Below, piece after piece: positions 53,634 to 63,365 of a DNA stretch of 64,000 nt (its first letter is position 1; every line of letters begins with the position of its first letter). A model generated the notes under the pieces. That model saw nothing but the letters and a program-made list of their open reading frames with translations, did not search any database and was not told the DNA's origin. The translations under genes and the position numbers were made by a program. Source of the DNA: Hyphomicrobiaceae bacterium (GTDB lineage: Bacteria; Pseudomonadota; Alphaproteobacteria; Rhizobiales; Hyphomicrobiaceae); assembly GCA_022844225.1 (NCBI GenBank), contig JALHMC010000017.1, forward strand, positions 1-64,000. Direction: 5' to 3'.

Positions 53634-54419
53634 TCAGGCTGTCGCCCGTACGAACCGGTTCGAAAGCATGCCGATGCCAGTGATTTCCACGTCGACGACA
53701 TCACCGGACTTCAGGTCAGGAGAGAAAAGGTCCGTGCCCATCCACAGGACGTCGCCAGGTTCGAGCGTACAGTATCTGCTGATCGTCGAGATGTAGAGCG
53801 CAACCCCATGGATCATGTCGTTGGTCTTGAAGCGCACCGATTCCGCCCCATTCACCCGCACTATCGTCTCGAGCTTGTCCAAATCGACGTGGGTCTCGAT
53901 CCAGGGACCCATCGGCTTGAATGTGTCCGAGTTCTTGGCGCGCCATAGCGTGCGATCGCTCTTCTGCCATGTTCGCTCCGAGACATCGTTGCCGATCGTG
54001 TAGCCGAGCACGTACTGCAACGCATTCGCTTCGCTTACGTTCCGGCAGCGCTTGCCGATGACGGCGACCAGCTCGCCTTCATACTGGACCTTGTCGGTCG
54101 CATCGGCCGGGATGATCACATCCTCGCCGTGCGCGATCAGCGCATTGTTCGTACGGTAGCCAACGTCCGGCTTCTCCGGCAGCTTGGCCTCGATGCCGAG
54201 CCTCTTCGCCGCCTGAATGACGTGTTGAGCATAATTGAGGCCGACACAATAGAATGTGGTCGGCACTACGGGGAGTTCGATTTTTACAGCCGCTAGACGA
54301 TGGATCGTGGCCGTCCGCTCATAACCGGCGAACGGATCGCCCTTGACCTCGGCGATCTGGTCGCCCTCGACTATGCCATAGGCCGTGCGACCACTGACGG
54401 TGAATCTGATCCAGCGCAT
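53634..54419 (-). CDS. Fumarylacetoacetate hydrolase-family protein
   Basis: A 261-residue FAH-fold protein with YCVGLNYAQHV, VQYEGELVAVIGKRCRNVS with metal-binding Glu residues, YTIGNDVSERTWQ and the closing SGDVVDVEITGIG. Members hydrolyse or decarboxylate 2,4-dioxo acids in aromatic or dicarboxylate breakdown. The exact substrate cannot be read from the sequence. The ATG at 54419 is taken. It shares the strand with pgsA. Confidence 0.88.
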   Translation of the reverse strand: MRWIRFTVSGRTAYGIVEGDQIAEVKGDPFAGYERTATIHRLAAVKIELPVVPTTFYCVGLNYAQHVIQAAKRLGIEAKLPEKPDVGYRTNNALIAHGEDVIIPADATDKVQYEGELVAVIGKRCRNVSEANALQYVLGYTIGNDVSERTWQKSDRTLWRAKNSDTFKPMGPWIETHVDLDKLETIVRVNGAESVRFKTNDMIHGVALYISTISRYCTLEPGDVLWMGTDLFSPDLKSGDVVDVEITGIGMLSNRFVRATA

Positions 54420-54548
54420 CGGATGCGTCTCCTGCGGGCGTTTCGAGAGAAGCCTAGACGAGGCCGTGCTGAGAGGCCACCGCTTCGAGATCTCGGCGTC
54501 GCCATTGGACCTTCTTGCGATGGTCGCTAGTTGGCCGATGCGTTGACT

Positions 54549-55403
54549 TCAGCCGGAAATGGAACCAGGGGACGCGGCGGTTGCCGCTTCGTTGGGGGCG
54601 CTACGAGGAAGGGGGCCGGTACGGCTCTGCTCGCTTCCCCCAGCGGATAAGCGCAGAGGGTGATTTAGACGCGCTCGGATCGCGTCCTCGGCCTGGCGCG
54701 ACAGCAATCTGCGATCCATGCTTCCGGATTTGATCGGCTCCAGGAACGCCAACTTCACGATCGACTGGCCTCCACCGGCTAGTTGCCAAAGCGAGGCAAC
54801 AAGCGTGTCGTCCCCTGTGAAGGCAGCGCGGGTGCATATGCCTCCGTCAGGTCGGTGATAGGCAATCGCCACGGGTTGGACCGCTACGCCTTTGTCGATG
54901 GCCGCGCTCATGAGTACCGAAGAGAACGGCAGCACGACGCTTCCGTCGGTCGTGGTTCCTTCCGGGAAGACGCATACCCTGTGGCCGGCCCCGAGCGCTC
55001 CGCGGACTTCGTTGCTCACTCGCACGGCATCTCTTGGGCGATCACGCTCCACGAAGATCGTGCCGAGATTTGTGGCGAACCAACCGATCAGGGGCCAGGC
55101 CTTGACCTCAGATTTCGCGACGAACTTGACCTCGGTCACGCTTAGGTATGCGTAGATGTCCACCCATGAGATGTGGTTTCCGACCAGCATGATAGGCAGG
55201 CCGGGCGTGGCTCCAGGCGGCGTCCCCTCCAGCTCAAGCTTCAATCCAAAAATGTCGAGCACGCCATCAGACCACCGTTTGATGATGCGGCGCCTTTGCT
55301 CTTCGCCGATGAATGGGAAGACGATGGCCATCGTGGTGGCGCCGCGGACGAGATGCAGGACGACGCGAGCCATGCCAGCAGAGCGGCGGATCACTGTGCG
55401 CAT
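54549..55403 (-). CDS. olsA: Lyso-ornithine-lipid O-acyltransferase (PlsC-type)
   Basis: A 284-residue 1-acyl-glycerol-phosphate-type acyltransferase with N76-H77-x4-D82 (VGNHISWVDIY) and the FPEGT motif (146-150). It is encoded 10 bp after the OlsB-like gene, and this pair adds the second acyl chain to lyso-ornithine lipid in alphaproteobacteria. The ATG at 55403 has a GGGGGG ribosome site; the frame extends upstream without homology. Ornithine lipids replace phospholipids under phosphate limitation in this group. Confidence 0.87.
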   Translation of the reverse strand: MRTVIRRSAGMARVVLHLVRGATTMAIVFPFIGEEQRRRIIKRWSDGVLDIFGLKLELEGTPPGATPGLPIMLVGNHISWVDIYAYLSVTEVKFVAKSEVKAWPLIGWFATNLGTIFVERDRPRDAVRVSNEVRGALGAGHRVCVFPEGTTTDGSVVLPFSSVLMSAAIDKGVAVQPVAIAYHRPDGGICTRAAFTGDDTLVASLWQLAGGGQSIVKLAFLEPIKSGSMDRRLLSRQAEDAIRARLNHPLRLSAGGSEQSRTGPLPRSAPNEAATAASPGSISG

Positions 55404-55413
55404 GTGCCCCCCG

Positions 55414-56166
55414 TCAGGTCCCGCCGAAGTGGCGGGCATACCTTGGAGACAGGCGGTCCAGAGTGAGCACGATCGGTAAATCGGCAGTTCCGAAGGCATT
55501 GTCGACGGCAGGTGCGCCCGCAATCTCGGCGCCGGCCCGCAGATAGCCTTTGATTAGCGGAGGAGGTTTGACTGACGCGTCGATCTCGATTTCGTCTATC
55601 GAGAGCGGGTTGCGAGGCGCCATCCGATAGGGGGGCTCGCACATGTGGTCGGCCGAGAGTTTCCAGTATACGCTTGCTGCTTCTACGCCACCGTCGCTCA
55701 TGGACACAGAACCGCAACCGATGACGAACCGAGCATCCGAGCCGCGGATCAGACTGGCAAGGCCAGCCCACAGCATGGCGATGACGACGCCACTGCGATA
55801 GTCGGGATGGACGCACGAGCGCCCGATCTCGACGATTTGTCGCCGATGCTGCGAGAGACCACAGAGGTCGAATTCCTGCTCGGTATAGAAGCCGCCAAGG
55901 CGCCGCGCCTGAATGGCCGTGAGCACACGGTATGTGCCCACCGCCAAACCGAGTTCCAGATCTCGCACGATCAAATGATGACAGTATGGGTCGAAACGAT
56001 CGGCTTCGACTCCCGGCTCGCCGGGTTCCGGGTGCGCGCCTTGTTCTTCGACGAACACCCGCCATCGAAGACGCTGAGCTTCTTCGACTTCCGCTGAACT
56101 CTCCGCGATGCTGACCGCAAATCGCGGCTGCTCCACTATTCGGCGCGACCGGTCCAGCTGGAGCAT
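55414..56166 (-). CDS. olsB: L-ornithine N-alpha-acyltransferase
   Basis: A 250-residue GNAT-type (autoinducer-synthase-like) N-acyltransferase: EEAQRLRWRVFVEEQGAHP, FDPYCHHLIVRD, VEIGRSCVHPDYRSG and a closing YLRAGAEIAGAPA. It attaches a 3-hydroxyacyl chain to ornithine, the first step of ornithine-lipid synthesis. The olsA gene follows 10 bp later. The upstream region 56167-56329 holds a 27-bp dyad (56231-56257) that may be an operator, about 65 bp from the start codon. Confidence 0.88.
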   Translation of the reverse strand: MLQLDRSRRIVEQPRFAVSIAESSAEVEEAQRLRWRVFVEEQGAHPEPGEPGVEADRFDPYCHHLIVRDLELGLAVGTYRVLTAIQARRLGGFYTEQEFDLCGLSQHRRQIVEIGRSCVHPDYRSGVVIAMLWAGLASLIRGSDARFVIGCGSVSMSDGGVEAASVYWKLSADHMCEPPYRMAPRNPLSIDEIEIDASVKPPPLIKGYLRAGAEIAGAPAVDNAFGTADLPIVLTLDRLSPRYARHFGGT

Positions 56167-56230
56167 GAGATCCCCCTAACGATGCCGACGCACGCTAACC
56201 AGTACGTGTGACGGTTCGCCAACAATCTCG

Positions 56231-56257
56231 TTCCGATGTTGGAATCATACATCGGAA
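56231..56257. promoter_or_regulatory. 27-bp inverted repeat upstream of olsBA
   Basis: TTCCGATGT (56231-56239) and ACATCGGAA (56249-56257) are perfect 9-base arms around a 9-base loop, 65 bp upstream of the olsB ATG and downstream of the fhs terminator. Its symmetry and position suit a dimeric regulator site, but it may instead belong to the terminator region. Confidence 0.4.
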
Positions 56258-56272
56258 TCACATGTGCCACAA

Positions 56273-56300
56273 CGTCACGGCCGTCGAAGCGGCCGTGACG
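56273..56300 (-). terminator. Terminator of the oxalate/fhs operon
   Basis: CGTCACGGCCG (56273-56283) and CGGCCGTGACG (56290-56300) form an 11-bp stem with loop TCGAAG, 30 bp downstream of the minus-strand fhs stop. The T-tract is short (TTGTGG). Confidence 0.7.
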
Positions 56301-56329
56301 GGGAGCGAACAAGGAAAGAGCAGCTCGAT

Positions 56330-58006
56330 TTAGAACAAGCCTTCGATCTGACCAGCCTCATTGAAACGGATCACTTCGGCAGACGGAATCTTGGGCAGGC
56401 CCGGCATCGTCATGATCTCGCCGCAGATCGCAACGACGAACCCCGCCCCTGCCGATAGCCGTACTTCGCGTACGGGAATCGTGAAACCTGTCGGTGCGCC
56501 TCTCTGATTGGGATCTGTCGAGAAGCTGTATTGCGTTTTCGCGATGCAGACTGGGAGGTGACCGTAACCCATTTCCTCCCAAGACTTGAGTTGATCACGG
56601 ATCGACTTGTCCGCAACAATGCCGTCCGCCCGATATATCTTCTTGGCGATCGTCTCGATCTTCGTGAGCAAGCCCATTTCGTCCGGATAGATCGGTGCAA
56701 ATTTAGCGGTGCCACCATCCGCGATCTCGGCCACGCGTTTGGCCATGGCTGCGATGCCCTTGCCTCCGTCGGCCCAGTGCTTGTTGAGGAAGCACTCCGA
56801 GCCGAGGCCTTTGACATACTCCATCACGGCCGCGACCTCGGCATCGGTATCCGAGATGAAATGGTTGATGCCAACCACGGCCGGAACGCCGAATGAACGC
56901 ACGTTTTCGATGTGACGGCCAAGATTGGCGAGGCCCTTCTTCACGGCGTCGACGTTCTCTTTGCCGAGATCTTCCTTTTTCACGCCACCGTTCATTTTCA
57001 TCGCCCGCACGGTGGCGACGATAACAGCGGCGTCGGGCTTCAGGCCTGCCTTGCGGCATTTAATGTCGAAAAATTTCTCAGCGCCGAGGTCCGCGCCGAA
57101 GCCAGCCTCGGTCACCACATAATCCGCCAATTTCAGCGCCGCTTTGGTTGCGATGACTGAATTGCAGCCGTGTGCGATGTTTGCAAACGGGCCGCCGTGG
57201 ATGAAGGCGGGGTTGTTCTCGAGCGTCTGGACCAGATTCGGCTGCACGGCTTGGGCCAGAAGCACAGTCATGGCGCCATCGGCCTTGATATCGCGGGCAA
57301 AAACAGGCGATCGATCGCGCCGATAGGCGACGATGATATCGCCCAGGCGTTTCTCCAGATCCTTGATGTCGGTGGCAAGGCACAAAATCGCCATCACTTC
57401 CGATGCCACGGTGATGTCAAAACCGGACTCCCGCGGGAAGCCGTTGGCGACGCCGCCGAGCGAGATCACATTCTCGCGCAATGCACGATCGTTCATATCC
57501 ATTACGCGGCGCCAAGCCACGCGGCGCTGGTCGATGCCGAGCGAATTACCCCAATAGATGTGGTTGTCGATCATCGCCGACAGAAGATTGTGTGCCGACG
57601 TAATCGCGTGGAAGTCGCCCGTGAAGTGGAGATTGATGTCCTCCATCGGCACGACTTGCGAATACCCACCGCCGGCAGCACCACCTTTGACACCGAAGCA
57701 CGGTCCGAGCGAAGGCTCGCGCAGACAGATCGCAGCCTTCTTGCCGATGTAGTTCAGACCATCGCCGAGGCCGACGGTCGTCGTGGTCTTGCCTTCGCCG
57801 GCCGGTGTCGGGTTGATGGCTGTGACCAGGATCAGCTTGCCGTCCTTCTTGCCTTCGAGGCTCTTCAGGAACTCGGCCGAGATCTTAGCCTTGTCATGGC
57901 CGAAAGGCAGGAGATGCTCACTCGGGATGCCGAGGCGCCCGCCGATGTCCTGGATAGGTTTCTTCTTTGCCTCGCGCGCGATCTCGATGTCGGACTTGAC
58001 GGCCAT
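56330..58006 (-). CDS. fhs: Formate-tetrahydrofolate ligase
   Basis: A 558-residue enzyme making 10-formyl-THF from formate, THF and ATP. The ATP loop is [18 protein letters not shown] (67-84), with [22 protein letters not shown] and [20 protein letters not shown]. It is the last gene of the minus-strand oxalate cluster, so the formate released by Frc/Oxc can enter the folate pool. The ATG at 58006 follows GAGGGAG. Confidence 0.96.
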   Translation of the reverse strand: MAVKSDIEIAREAKKKPIQDIGGRLGIPSEHLLPFGHDKAKISAEFLKSLEGKKDGKLILVTAINPTPAGEGKTTTTVGLGDGLNYIGKKAAICLREPSLGPCFGVKGGAAGGGYSQVVPMEDINLHFTGDFHAITSAHNLLSAMIDNHIYWGNSLGIDQRRVAWRRVMDMNDRALRENVISLGGVANGFPRESGFDITVASEVMAILCLATDIKDLEKRLGDIIVAYRRDRSPVFARDIKADGAMTVLLAQAVQPNLVQTLENNPAFIHGGPFANIAHGCNSVIATKAALKLADYVVTEAGFGADLGAEKFFDIKCRKAGLKPDAAVIVATVRAMKMNGGVKKEDLGKENVDAVKKGLANLGRHIENVRSFGVPAVVGINHFISDTDAEVAAVMEYVKGLGSECFLNKHWADGGKGIAAMAKRVAEIADGGTAKFAPIYPDEMGLLTKIETIAKKIYRADGIVADKSIRDQLKSWEEMGYGHLPVCIAKTQYSFSTDPNQRGAPTGFTIPVREVRLSAGAGFVVAICGEIMTMPGLPKIPSAEVIRFNEAGQIEGLF

Positions 58007-58175
58007 AGGCGGCTCCCTCGGGATATGGATCTGCTGCGCCGCGCCCGCTGGACGGGGCAACGCAGCAGGCGAATGAAACGGCTCGTGTCGTGGCATCCCG
58101 CGTGAGCGGGCAGGTTGACGCTTGGAAGTCAGGCGTGGCGGCCAGCCTAGTCGGCATGGCCGTCACTTGCCAAGG

Positions 58176-59111
58176 TCAGGCAGGCTTCAGCGGCACCGCC
58201 TCGAATCGGGCACCGGCCGCAATCCCAGCAGATTTCGCCCATTCGGCTGCAGTAACCTTCTTGCCGCCGGCCGCACGAACGCGCTTGACGCGAACGCCGC
58301 CATCCTTGGTTGCAACCACCATGCCGGCATCGTCGATTGACAGAATTGTCCCGGGCTCTCCCGAGGCGCCCGCCATCTTCTGAGGCTCGAAAAGGTCGAG
58401 CTTCGTACCCCCGATCGTCCCCCATGCACCTGGGGCCGGGTCGGCCGCGCGAATGGTATTGTGGACTTCGGACAAACCCTTCGACCAGTCGACCTGCGCC
58501 AAGTCCTTCTTGAACCAACTCTCGTAGGAGCCATCGGCGAGGCGCTGGTCATGCTTGAGAATGACACCAGCCTTCACGAGGTCGAGGCTCTCCATCATGG
58601 CATCGACGCCCATCGGGAAGAGCTTCTTGAAGTAGACGTCGCCGAGTGTTTCGTCCGGCCCGATCTCGACGGACTTCTGGATGAGGATCGGACCCTCGTC
58701 GAGGCCTTCGTTAGGCCAAAAGATCGTCAAGCCGGTACGCGTTTTGCCCATGGCGATCGGCCAGTTGATGGAGGAGGGTCCCCGATGCGCCGGCAGCAGA
58801 GACGGATGGTACTGAAAGGTGCCGAGTCGGGGGGCGTCGAGCACGGGCTGCGGGATGAACAGCAGCACGTAGGCCATCAGGCAGATGTCGGCGTTGAAGC
58901 TCTTCATCAAGGTCAGCGCCTCAGGCGTCTTCCAGCTCGTCGGCTGGTGGACCGGCAGACCCTTCTCGCGCGCGAAGGTCTTCAGCGGATCCTCAGGTCG
59001 ACCCGCCTTGTCAGGGGCACAACAGACGGCGACGACGTTCTCTCCGCGCTCGAGCAGCTTCTCGAGAACGGCTTTTCCGAAAGCATCCTGGCCGTGAACG
59101 ACAATACGCAT
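58176..59111 (-). CDS. Stand-alone formyltransferase, 10-formyl-THF-hydrolase-like
   Basis: A 311-residue protein of the methionyl-tRNA formyltransferase superfamily. It looks most like the N-terminal hydrolase domain of 10-formyltetrahydrofolate dehydrogenase: YHPSLLPAHRGPSSINW with catalytic H102, TGLTIFWPNEGLDEGPILIQ with D138, KKLFPMGVDAMMES, and WSKGLSEVHNTIRAADPAPG. As in that domain the Asn of true Fmt (NxHxSLLP) is not there (Q100-Y-H). It lies between frc and fhs, so it probably acts on the formyl group of oxalate breakdown, either splitting 10-formyl-THF or moving formyl to THF. The ATG at 59111 follows GGAAGG. Confidence 0.82.
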   Translation of the reverse strand: MRIVVHGQDAFGKAVLEKLLERGENVVAVCCAPDKAGRPEDPLKTFAREKGLPVHQPTSWKTPEALTLMKSFNADICLMAYVLLFIPQPVLDAPRLGTFQYHPSLLPAHRGPSSINWPIAMGKTRTGLTIFWPNEGLDEGPILIQKSVEIGPDETLGDVYFKKLFPMGVDAMMESLDLVKAGVILKHDQRLADGSYESWFKKDLAQVDWSKGLSEVHNTIRAADPAPGAWGTIGGTKLDLFEPQKMAGASGEPGTILSIDDAGMVVATKDGGVRVKRVRAAGGKKVTAAEWAKSAGIAAGARFEAVPLKPA

Positions 59112-59303
59112 TGTGTTTCCTTCCTCTCCCCGTCGCGCCTGTGAAGCGGTGGGGAACAATAATGGATGATGAGCGCGACAGGGAGAGGGTCGGGTCACGG
59201 ATGCCTGCGAACGCGACGCAAGCGGACCGCCCTCACCTCAACCCTTCCCTATGCAAGTGAAGTGCATGGGGGAAGAGGACGCAATCCCCCACTGGCGCGC
59301 AGG

Positions 59304-60578
59304 TTACTCGGCCGCCTTCTTCTTCGGTGGCTCGGTGGCGCCAGAGGCCTTGATCGCGGCCACATCGTCGGCCGTGTAGCCGAGCGAACCCAGGATCTCG
59401 TCCGTATGCTCGCCTAGAAGGGGCGAACGCTCGACTTTGGCGGGGCTTGCCGAGAGCTTGATCGGGTTGCCGACCGACAGGTAGTTGCCGCGCTTTGGAT
59501 GCGGGACCTCGACGATCGTTCCGGTCGCCTTCAGCGAAGGATCCTCAGCGAGCTCCTTCATCGACAGGATCGGGCCGCATGGGATGTCGTATTTGTTGAG
59601 AATCTCCATTGCCTCGAGCTTTGGTAGCGACATCGTCCATTGCTCGATGCGCGCGAAGATCTGGTTCAACCGGGGCAGTCGCGCCTTCGGTGTCGCGTAG
59701 TCGGGATGCTCAGCCCATTCCGGCTCGCCGATCACCTCGCAGATCTCGGCCCAGACCGGGGCCTGGGTGATGAAGTAAATGTAGGCGTTGGGATCTGTCT
59801 CCCAGCCCTTGCACTTGAGGATCCGGCCCGGCTGCCCGCCGCCAGAGTCGTTTCCGGCGCGCGGCACCGCGTCACCAAACGGCACGCCCTCACCGAACTG
59901 GCTGTATTCGGCGAGCGGTCCATGCGCGAGGCGCTGCTGGTCGCGCAGCTTCACGCGGGCGAGGTTCAGCACGCCGTCCTGCATTGCGCAGGTGACGCGC
60001 TGGCCCTTGCCCGAGTGCGTCCGGTGGTAGAGTGCGGTGACGATGCCGAGCGCGAGATGCAAGCCCGTGCCGCTGTCTCCGATCTGGGCGCCAGTTACGA
60101 GCGGCGGCCCGTCGCGGAAGCCCGTCGTCGAGGCCGACCCGCCGGTGCACTGCGCGATATTCTCATAGACCTTGCAGTCCTCGTAGGGACCCGGTCCAAA
60201 CCCCTTGATCGAGGCATAGATCATGCGGGGGTTCAGCTCCTGGATGCGCTCCCACGTGAGACCCATGCGGTCCATGGCGCCCGGCGCGAAGTTCTCGACC
60301 AGCACGTCGCACGTCTTCACCAGCCGCTCTAGAATCTCCATTCCCTTCTTGTTCTTGGTGTCGATCGTAATCGAGCGCTTGTTGTGGTTCAGCATCGTGA
60401 AATAGAGGCTGTCCACGTTGGGTACATCCTGCAACTGACCACGTGTGATGTCGCCGGTCCCGGGACGTTCGACCTTGATCACGTCGGCCCCGAACCATGC
60501 GAGCAGTTGGGTACAGGTCGGGCCGGATTGCACATGCGTGAAATCGAGAATCTTCACGTCTTTCAGGGCTTCGGACAT
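59304..60578 (-). CDS. frc: Formyl-CoA:oxalate CoA-transferase
   Basis: A 424-residue class III CoA-transferase that swaps CoA from formyl-CoA to oxalate. It aligns with Oxalobacter Frc throughout: [58 protein letters not shown] and [18 protein letters not shown]. The catalytic Asp is D168 ([10 protein letters not shown]). It lies 80 bp after oxc. It recycles CoA for Oxc, as in all known oxalate degraders. Confidence 0.95.
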   Translation of the reverse strand: MSEALKDVKILDFTHVQSGPTCTQLLAWFGADVIKVERPGTGDITRGQLQDVPNVDSLYFTMLNHNKRSITIDTKNKKGMEILERLVKTCDVLVENFAPGAMDRMGLTWERIQELNPRMIYASIKGFGPGPYEDCKVYENIAQCTGGSASTTGFRDGPPLVTGAQIGDSGTGLHLALGIVTALYHRTHSGKGQRVTCAMQDGVLNLARVKLRDQQRLAHGPLAEYSQFGEGVPFGDAVPRAGNDSGGGQPGRILKCKGWETDPNAYIYFITQAPVWAEICEVIGEPEWAEHPDYATPKARLPRLNQIFARIEQWTMSLPKLEAMEILNKYDIPCGPILSMKELAEDPSLKATGTIVEVPHPKRGNYLSVGNPIKLSASPAKVERSPLLGEHTDEILGSLGYTADDVAAIKASGATEPPKKKAAE

Positions 60579-60658
60579 GAGCTGGGCTTTCTGCTTTACG
60601 AGGATGGGTTGACCGTGCCGCGTCGTCAGCCGACGTGCTGCAAGCTGTGCCGGTGGCG

Positions 60659-62374
60659 CTATTTCTTCTTCGCCAGTGCGCTTTGCGGGTTGAGATTGCC
60701 GATGCGTCCGCTCTCCGTGCCCGCCTTTTCGTCGATGATCGCATTGATGAGTGTCGGTTTGCCGGACGCCAGCGCTTCCGTCACAGCTCGGCTCAGATCG
60801 TCAGGAGACGTCGCGCAGACCGCGACTCCGCCGAACGCTTCCGCGAGCAACTCGTATCGCGAGCCTTTCACGAAGGTGGTCCATGCTGGCTCTTCGCCGC
60901 CGGGGTTGGTGTCGGTGCCCCGGTAAATGCCGTTGTTGTTGAAGACGACAACGCAGACCGGCAGCTTGTACCGGCAGACCGTTTCCATCTCCATGCCCGA
61001 GAACCCGAAGGCGCTGTCGCCAACGACAGCGAGCACTGGCTTGCCAGTTTCGACAGCGGCGGCGACCGAGTAGCCCAAGCCGATGCCCATCACGCCCCAG
61101 GTGCCGACGTCGAGGCGCTTTCTCGGCTGGAAGATGTCGATGATCGATCGCGCGAAATCGAGCGTGTTGGCGCCCTCATTGACGAGGATCGTGTCCGGAT
61201 GGGCGGCAATGATCCGACGCAGGGCTCCGAGAGCACCCTGATAGTCCATGGGCACGTTGTTGTTCTGGAGGCGCGGCGCCATCTTCGCGATGTTGTCTTC
61301 GCTCTTGGCGCGTACGGCGCTTGTCCACTCGCTGGCCGCTTTGGGCCATGCCTCACCCATGGACTTCAAGAGCGCCGACATGGTCGAGGCAATATCGGCG
61401 ACTACGGGCGCTGCGATCTCGACGTTCGAGTCCATCTCCTTGGGGTCGATGTCGACGTGGATGAATTTCTGGGTGCCGGGGGCTCCCCAGGTCTTGCCCT
61501 TGCCGTGCGACAAGAGCCAGTTGAGCCGCGCGCCGACCAGCATCACGACGTCGGCGTCTTTGAGGACTAGAGAGCGAGCTGCGCCGGCGTATTGGGGATG
61601 CGTGTCGGGCAGGAGGCCCTTCGCCATGCTCATTGCGATATAGGGGGCACCCGTCTTCTCGACAAAAGTGCGAATGTCGGCGTCGGCTTGTGCGTAGGCG
61701 GCACCCTTGCCGAGAATAATCAGAGGCTTCTTCGCGGCCTTGAGCACGTCAAGTGCGCGCGAAATCGCCTCCGGTGCCGGAATGTGGCGAGGCGCTGGAT
61801 CAACGACCTTGATCAGTGATTTCTTGCCGGCGGCGGCATCCATTGTCTGCGCGAACAGTTTCGCGGGAAGGTCGAGATAGACACCGCCGGGCCGTCCCGA
61901 GCACGCTGCGCGGATCGCGCGCGCTACGCCGACGCCGATGTCCTGGGCGTGTAGCACCCGGTAAGCTGCCTTCGCGACCGACTTGGCGACGGCCAGCTGG
62001 TCCATTTCTTCGTAGTCGCCCTGTTGCAGGTCGACAACCTCGCGCTCCGACGAGCCGGAGATCAGGATCATCGGAAAGCAGTTCGTCGTCGCGTGGGCGA
62101 GCGCGTTGAGGCCATTGAGAAAGCCTGGAGCCGAGACTGTCAGGCAGACGCCCGGCTTCTGCGTCAGGTAGCCGGCGATGCTTGCGGCGTACCCCGCATT
62201 CTGCTCGTGACGGAATGCGAAGACGCGCATGCCACGAGCCTGGGCCATGCGTCCGAGGTCGGTGATGGGGATTCCAGGCACGCCGTAGATGTTCTCGATC
62301 CCATTGAGCTGTAGCGCGTCGAGGACGAGGTTGAAGCCGTCGGTCAGAGTCTGCTCTTGTGCGTCGGAGGCCAT
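60659..62374 (-). CDS. oxc: Oxalyl-CoA decarboxylase
   Basis: A 571-residue ThDP enzyme that decarboxylates oxalyl-CoA to formyl-CoA and CO2. The PYR-domain catalytic Glu is E57 ([17 protein letters not shown]), the PP-domain has G452-D453-S ([14 protein letters not shown]) and [12 protein letters not shown]. The N-terminal [20 protein letters not shown] is Oxc-specific. The ATG at 62374 has GGGAGAG upstream. It is encoded between the regulator and frc. Confidence 0.95.
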   Translation of the reverse strand: MASDAQEQTLTDGFNLVLDALQLNGIENIYGVPGIPITDLGRMAQARGMRVFAFRHEQNAGYAASIAGYLTQKPGVCLTVSAPGFLNGLNALAHATTNCFPMILISGSSEREVVDLQQGDYEEMDQLAVAKSVAKAAYRVLHAQDIGVGVARAIRAACSGRPGGVYLDLPAKLFAQTMDAAAGKKSLIKVVDPAPRHIPAPEAISRALDVLKAAKKPLIILGKGAAYAQADADIRTFVEKTGAPYIAMSMAKGLLPDTHPQYAGAARSLVLKDADVVMLVGARLNWLLSHGKGKTWGAPGTQKFIHVDIDPKEMDSNVEIAAPVVADIASTMSALLKSMGEAWPKAASEWTSAVRAKSEDNIAKMAPRLQNNNVPMDYQGALGALRRIIAAHPDTILVNEGANTLDFARSIIDIFQPRKRLDVGTWGVMGIGLGYSVAAAVETGKPVLAVVGDSAFGFSGMEMETVCRYKLPVCVVVFNNNGIYRGTDTNPGGEEPAWTTFVKGSRYELLAEAFGGVAVCATSPDDLSRAVTEALASGKPTLINAIIDEKAGTESGRIGNLNPQSALAKKK

Positions 62375-62467
62375 CGTCGTTTCTCTCCCGTTCGCCCGGA
62401 TGGGCCGCTTGTTGGCGTATGCAAGGCGCGTAGTGCGGGTCTGCACATGTCGCGTGAGTATGCGCAA

Positions 62468-63154
62468 TCAGTCGAGATTGACGTGTCGCTCGACGTGGTC
62501 GCGTAGTTTCATTGTGTGCTCGCGCACGAGTCGCTCGGCGCGGTCGGCATCGCGTGCGGTCAGTGCTTCGACGATGGCTGTGTGATCTGCAATCGAGCGC
62601 CGTGCCCGGTCTGCTTCGAAAATGGTTCGCTGCCGTATGGCGCGCACATGCAGAAAGAGACTATCGGTAATCTCGCCGATCAGTGGATTGCGTCCGAGGC
62701 CAATGATCGTCTGGTGAAAGCGTATGTTTGCATCGGAGTACTCCCCGGTCTTGGCGGCCACCTCGTCGCTCGAGAAGACCATCAAGCGCTTGAGGTCAGC
62801 GAGATCTTCGCCAGTCGCTTCAGCTACGGCGAGCCGCGCCGCCATGCTTTCGAGCGCGGCCCATACGGTGATCATGTCGAGGATTTCGGCCTTGGTCTTG
62901 CGAACGATAAAGATGCCACGCCGCGGCGCGATGCGAACGAGGCCTTCTTGCTCAAGTTGCGCGAGGGCTTCTCGGAGCGGTGTCCGAGAGATGCCGAAAC
63001 GCAGTGACAGGTCACGCTCATCGAGCCGCAACGACGCGTCGGCGGCATAGATGTTCAGATCCATGATGGCGGCCTTTAGTGCCTTGTAGGCGCGTGCCTT
63101 AAGGCTGAGGCTTTCCGCGATAGGCTCTATGCGAAGGACGGTTTCGCCCATCAT
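62468..63154 (-). CDS. GntR-family regulator of the oxalate cluster
   Basis: A 228-residue FadR-type protein: winged HTH with LDERDLSLRFGISRTPLREA and LEQEGLVRIAPRRGIFIV, then a helical FCD domain with metal-ligand-like His (NIRFHQTIIGLGRNPL). It is the first gene of the same-strand row gntR-oxc-frc-formyltransferase-fhs, with a 93-bp gap to oxc, so it very likely controls it, perhaps with oxalate, glyoxylate or formyl-CoA as signal. Confidence 0.88.
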   Translation of the reverse strand: MMGETVLRIEPIAESLSLKARAYKALKAAIMDLNIYAADASLRLDERDLSLRFGISRTPLREALAQLEQEGLVRIAPRRGIFIVRKTKAEILDMITVWAALESMAARLAVAEATGEDLADLKRLMVFSSDEVAAKTGEYSDANIRFHQTIIGLGRNPLIGEITDSLFLHVRAIRQRTIFEADRARRSIADHTAIVEALTARDADRAERLVREHTMKLRDHVERHVNLD

Positions 63155-63365
63155 TGCGCACCATTTCTGAGATAGCTGCTTGCATACTCTTCAGTTGGCA
63201 TCTGGCATGCCATACACCAGCGCGCGCCGCTTTTGCAAGAGGCTGCTCGATATATGGGAGGCGCAACGGTGGGTTCCGATCGTATGCTCTCGTTCGATTG
63301 GGGTATCATCGCATGGCCTAAGCCGTGACCTGCCAAGACAGGTCGGAATGGAACGAGGGAAATTC
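63155..63365. promoter_or_regulatory. Divergent promoter region of gntR and the SDR gene
   Basis: A 211-bp gap with two dyads: the perfect palindrome TGGCATGCCA (63203-63212), near another TGGCAT copy (63197-63202), and GACCTG-CCAAGA-CAGGTC (63327-63344) just before the SDR ribosome site. Both could be operators for the adjacent GntR protein. Confidence 0.4.

Noticed and set aside
58007-58175. Tetrahydrofolate riboswitch before fhs
   Set aside because: No fitting helices or conserved loops seen; the gap is within an operon.
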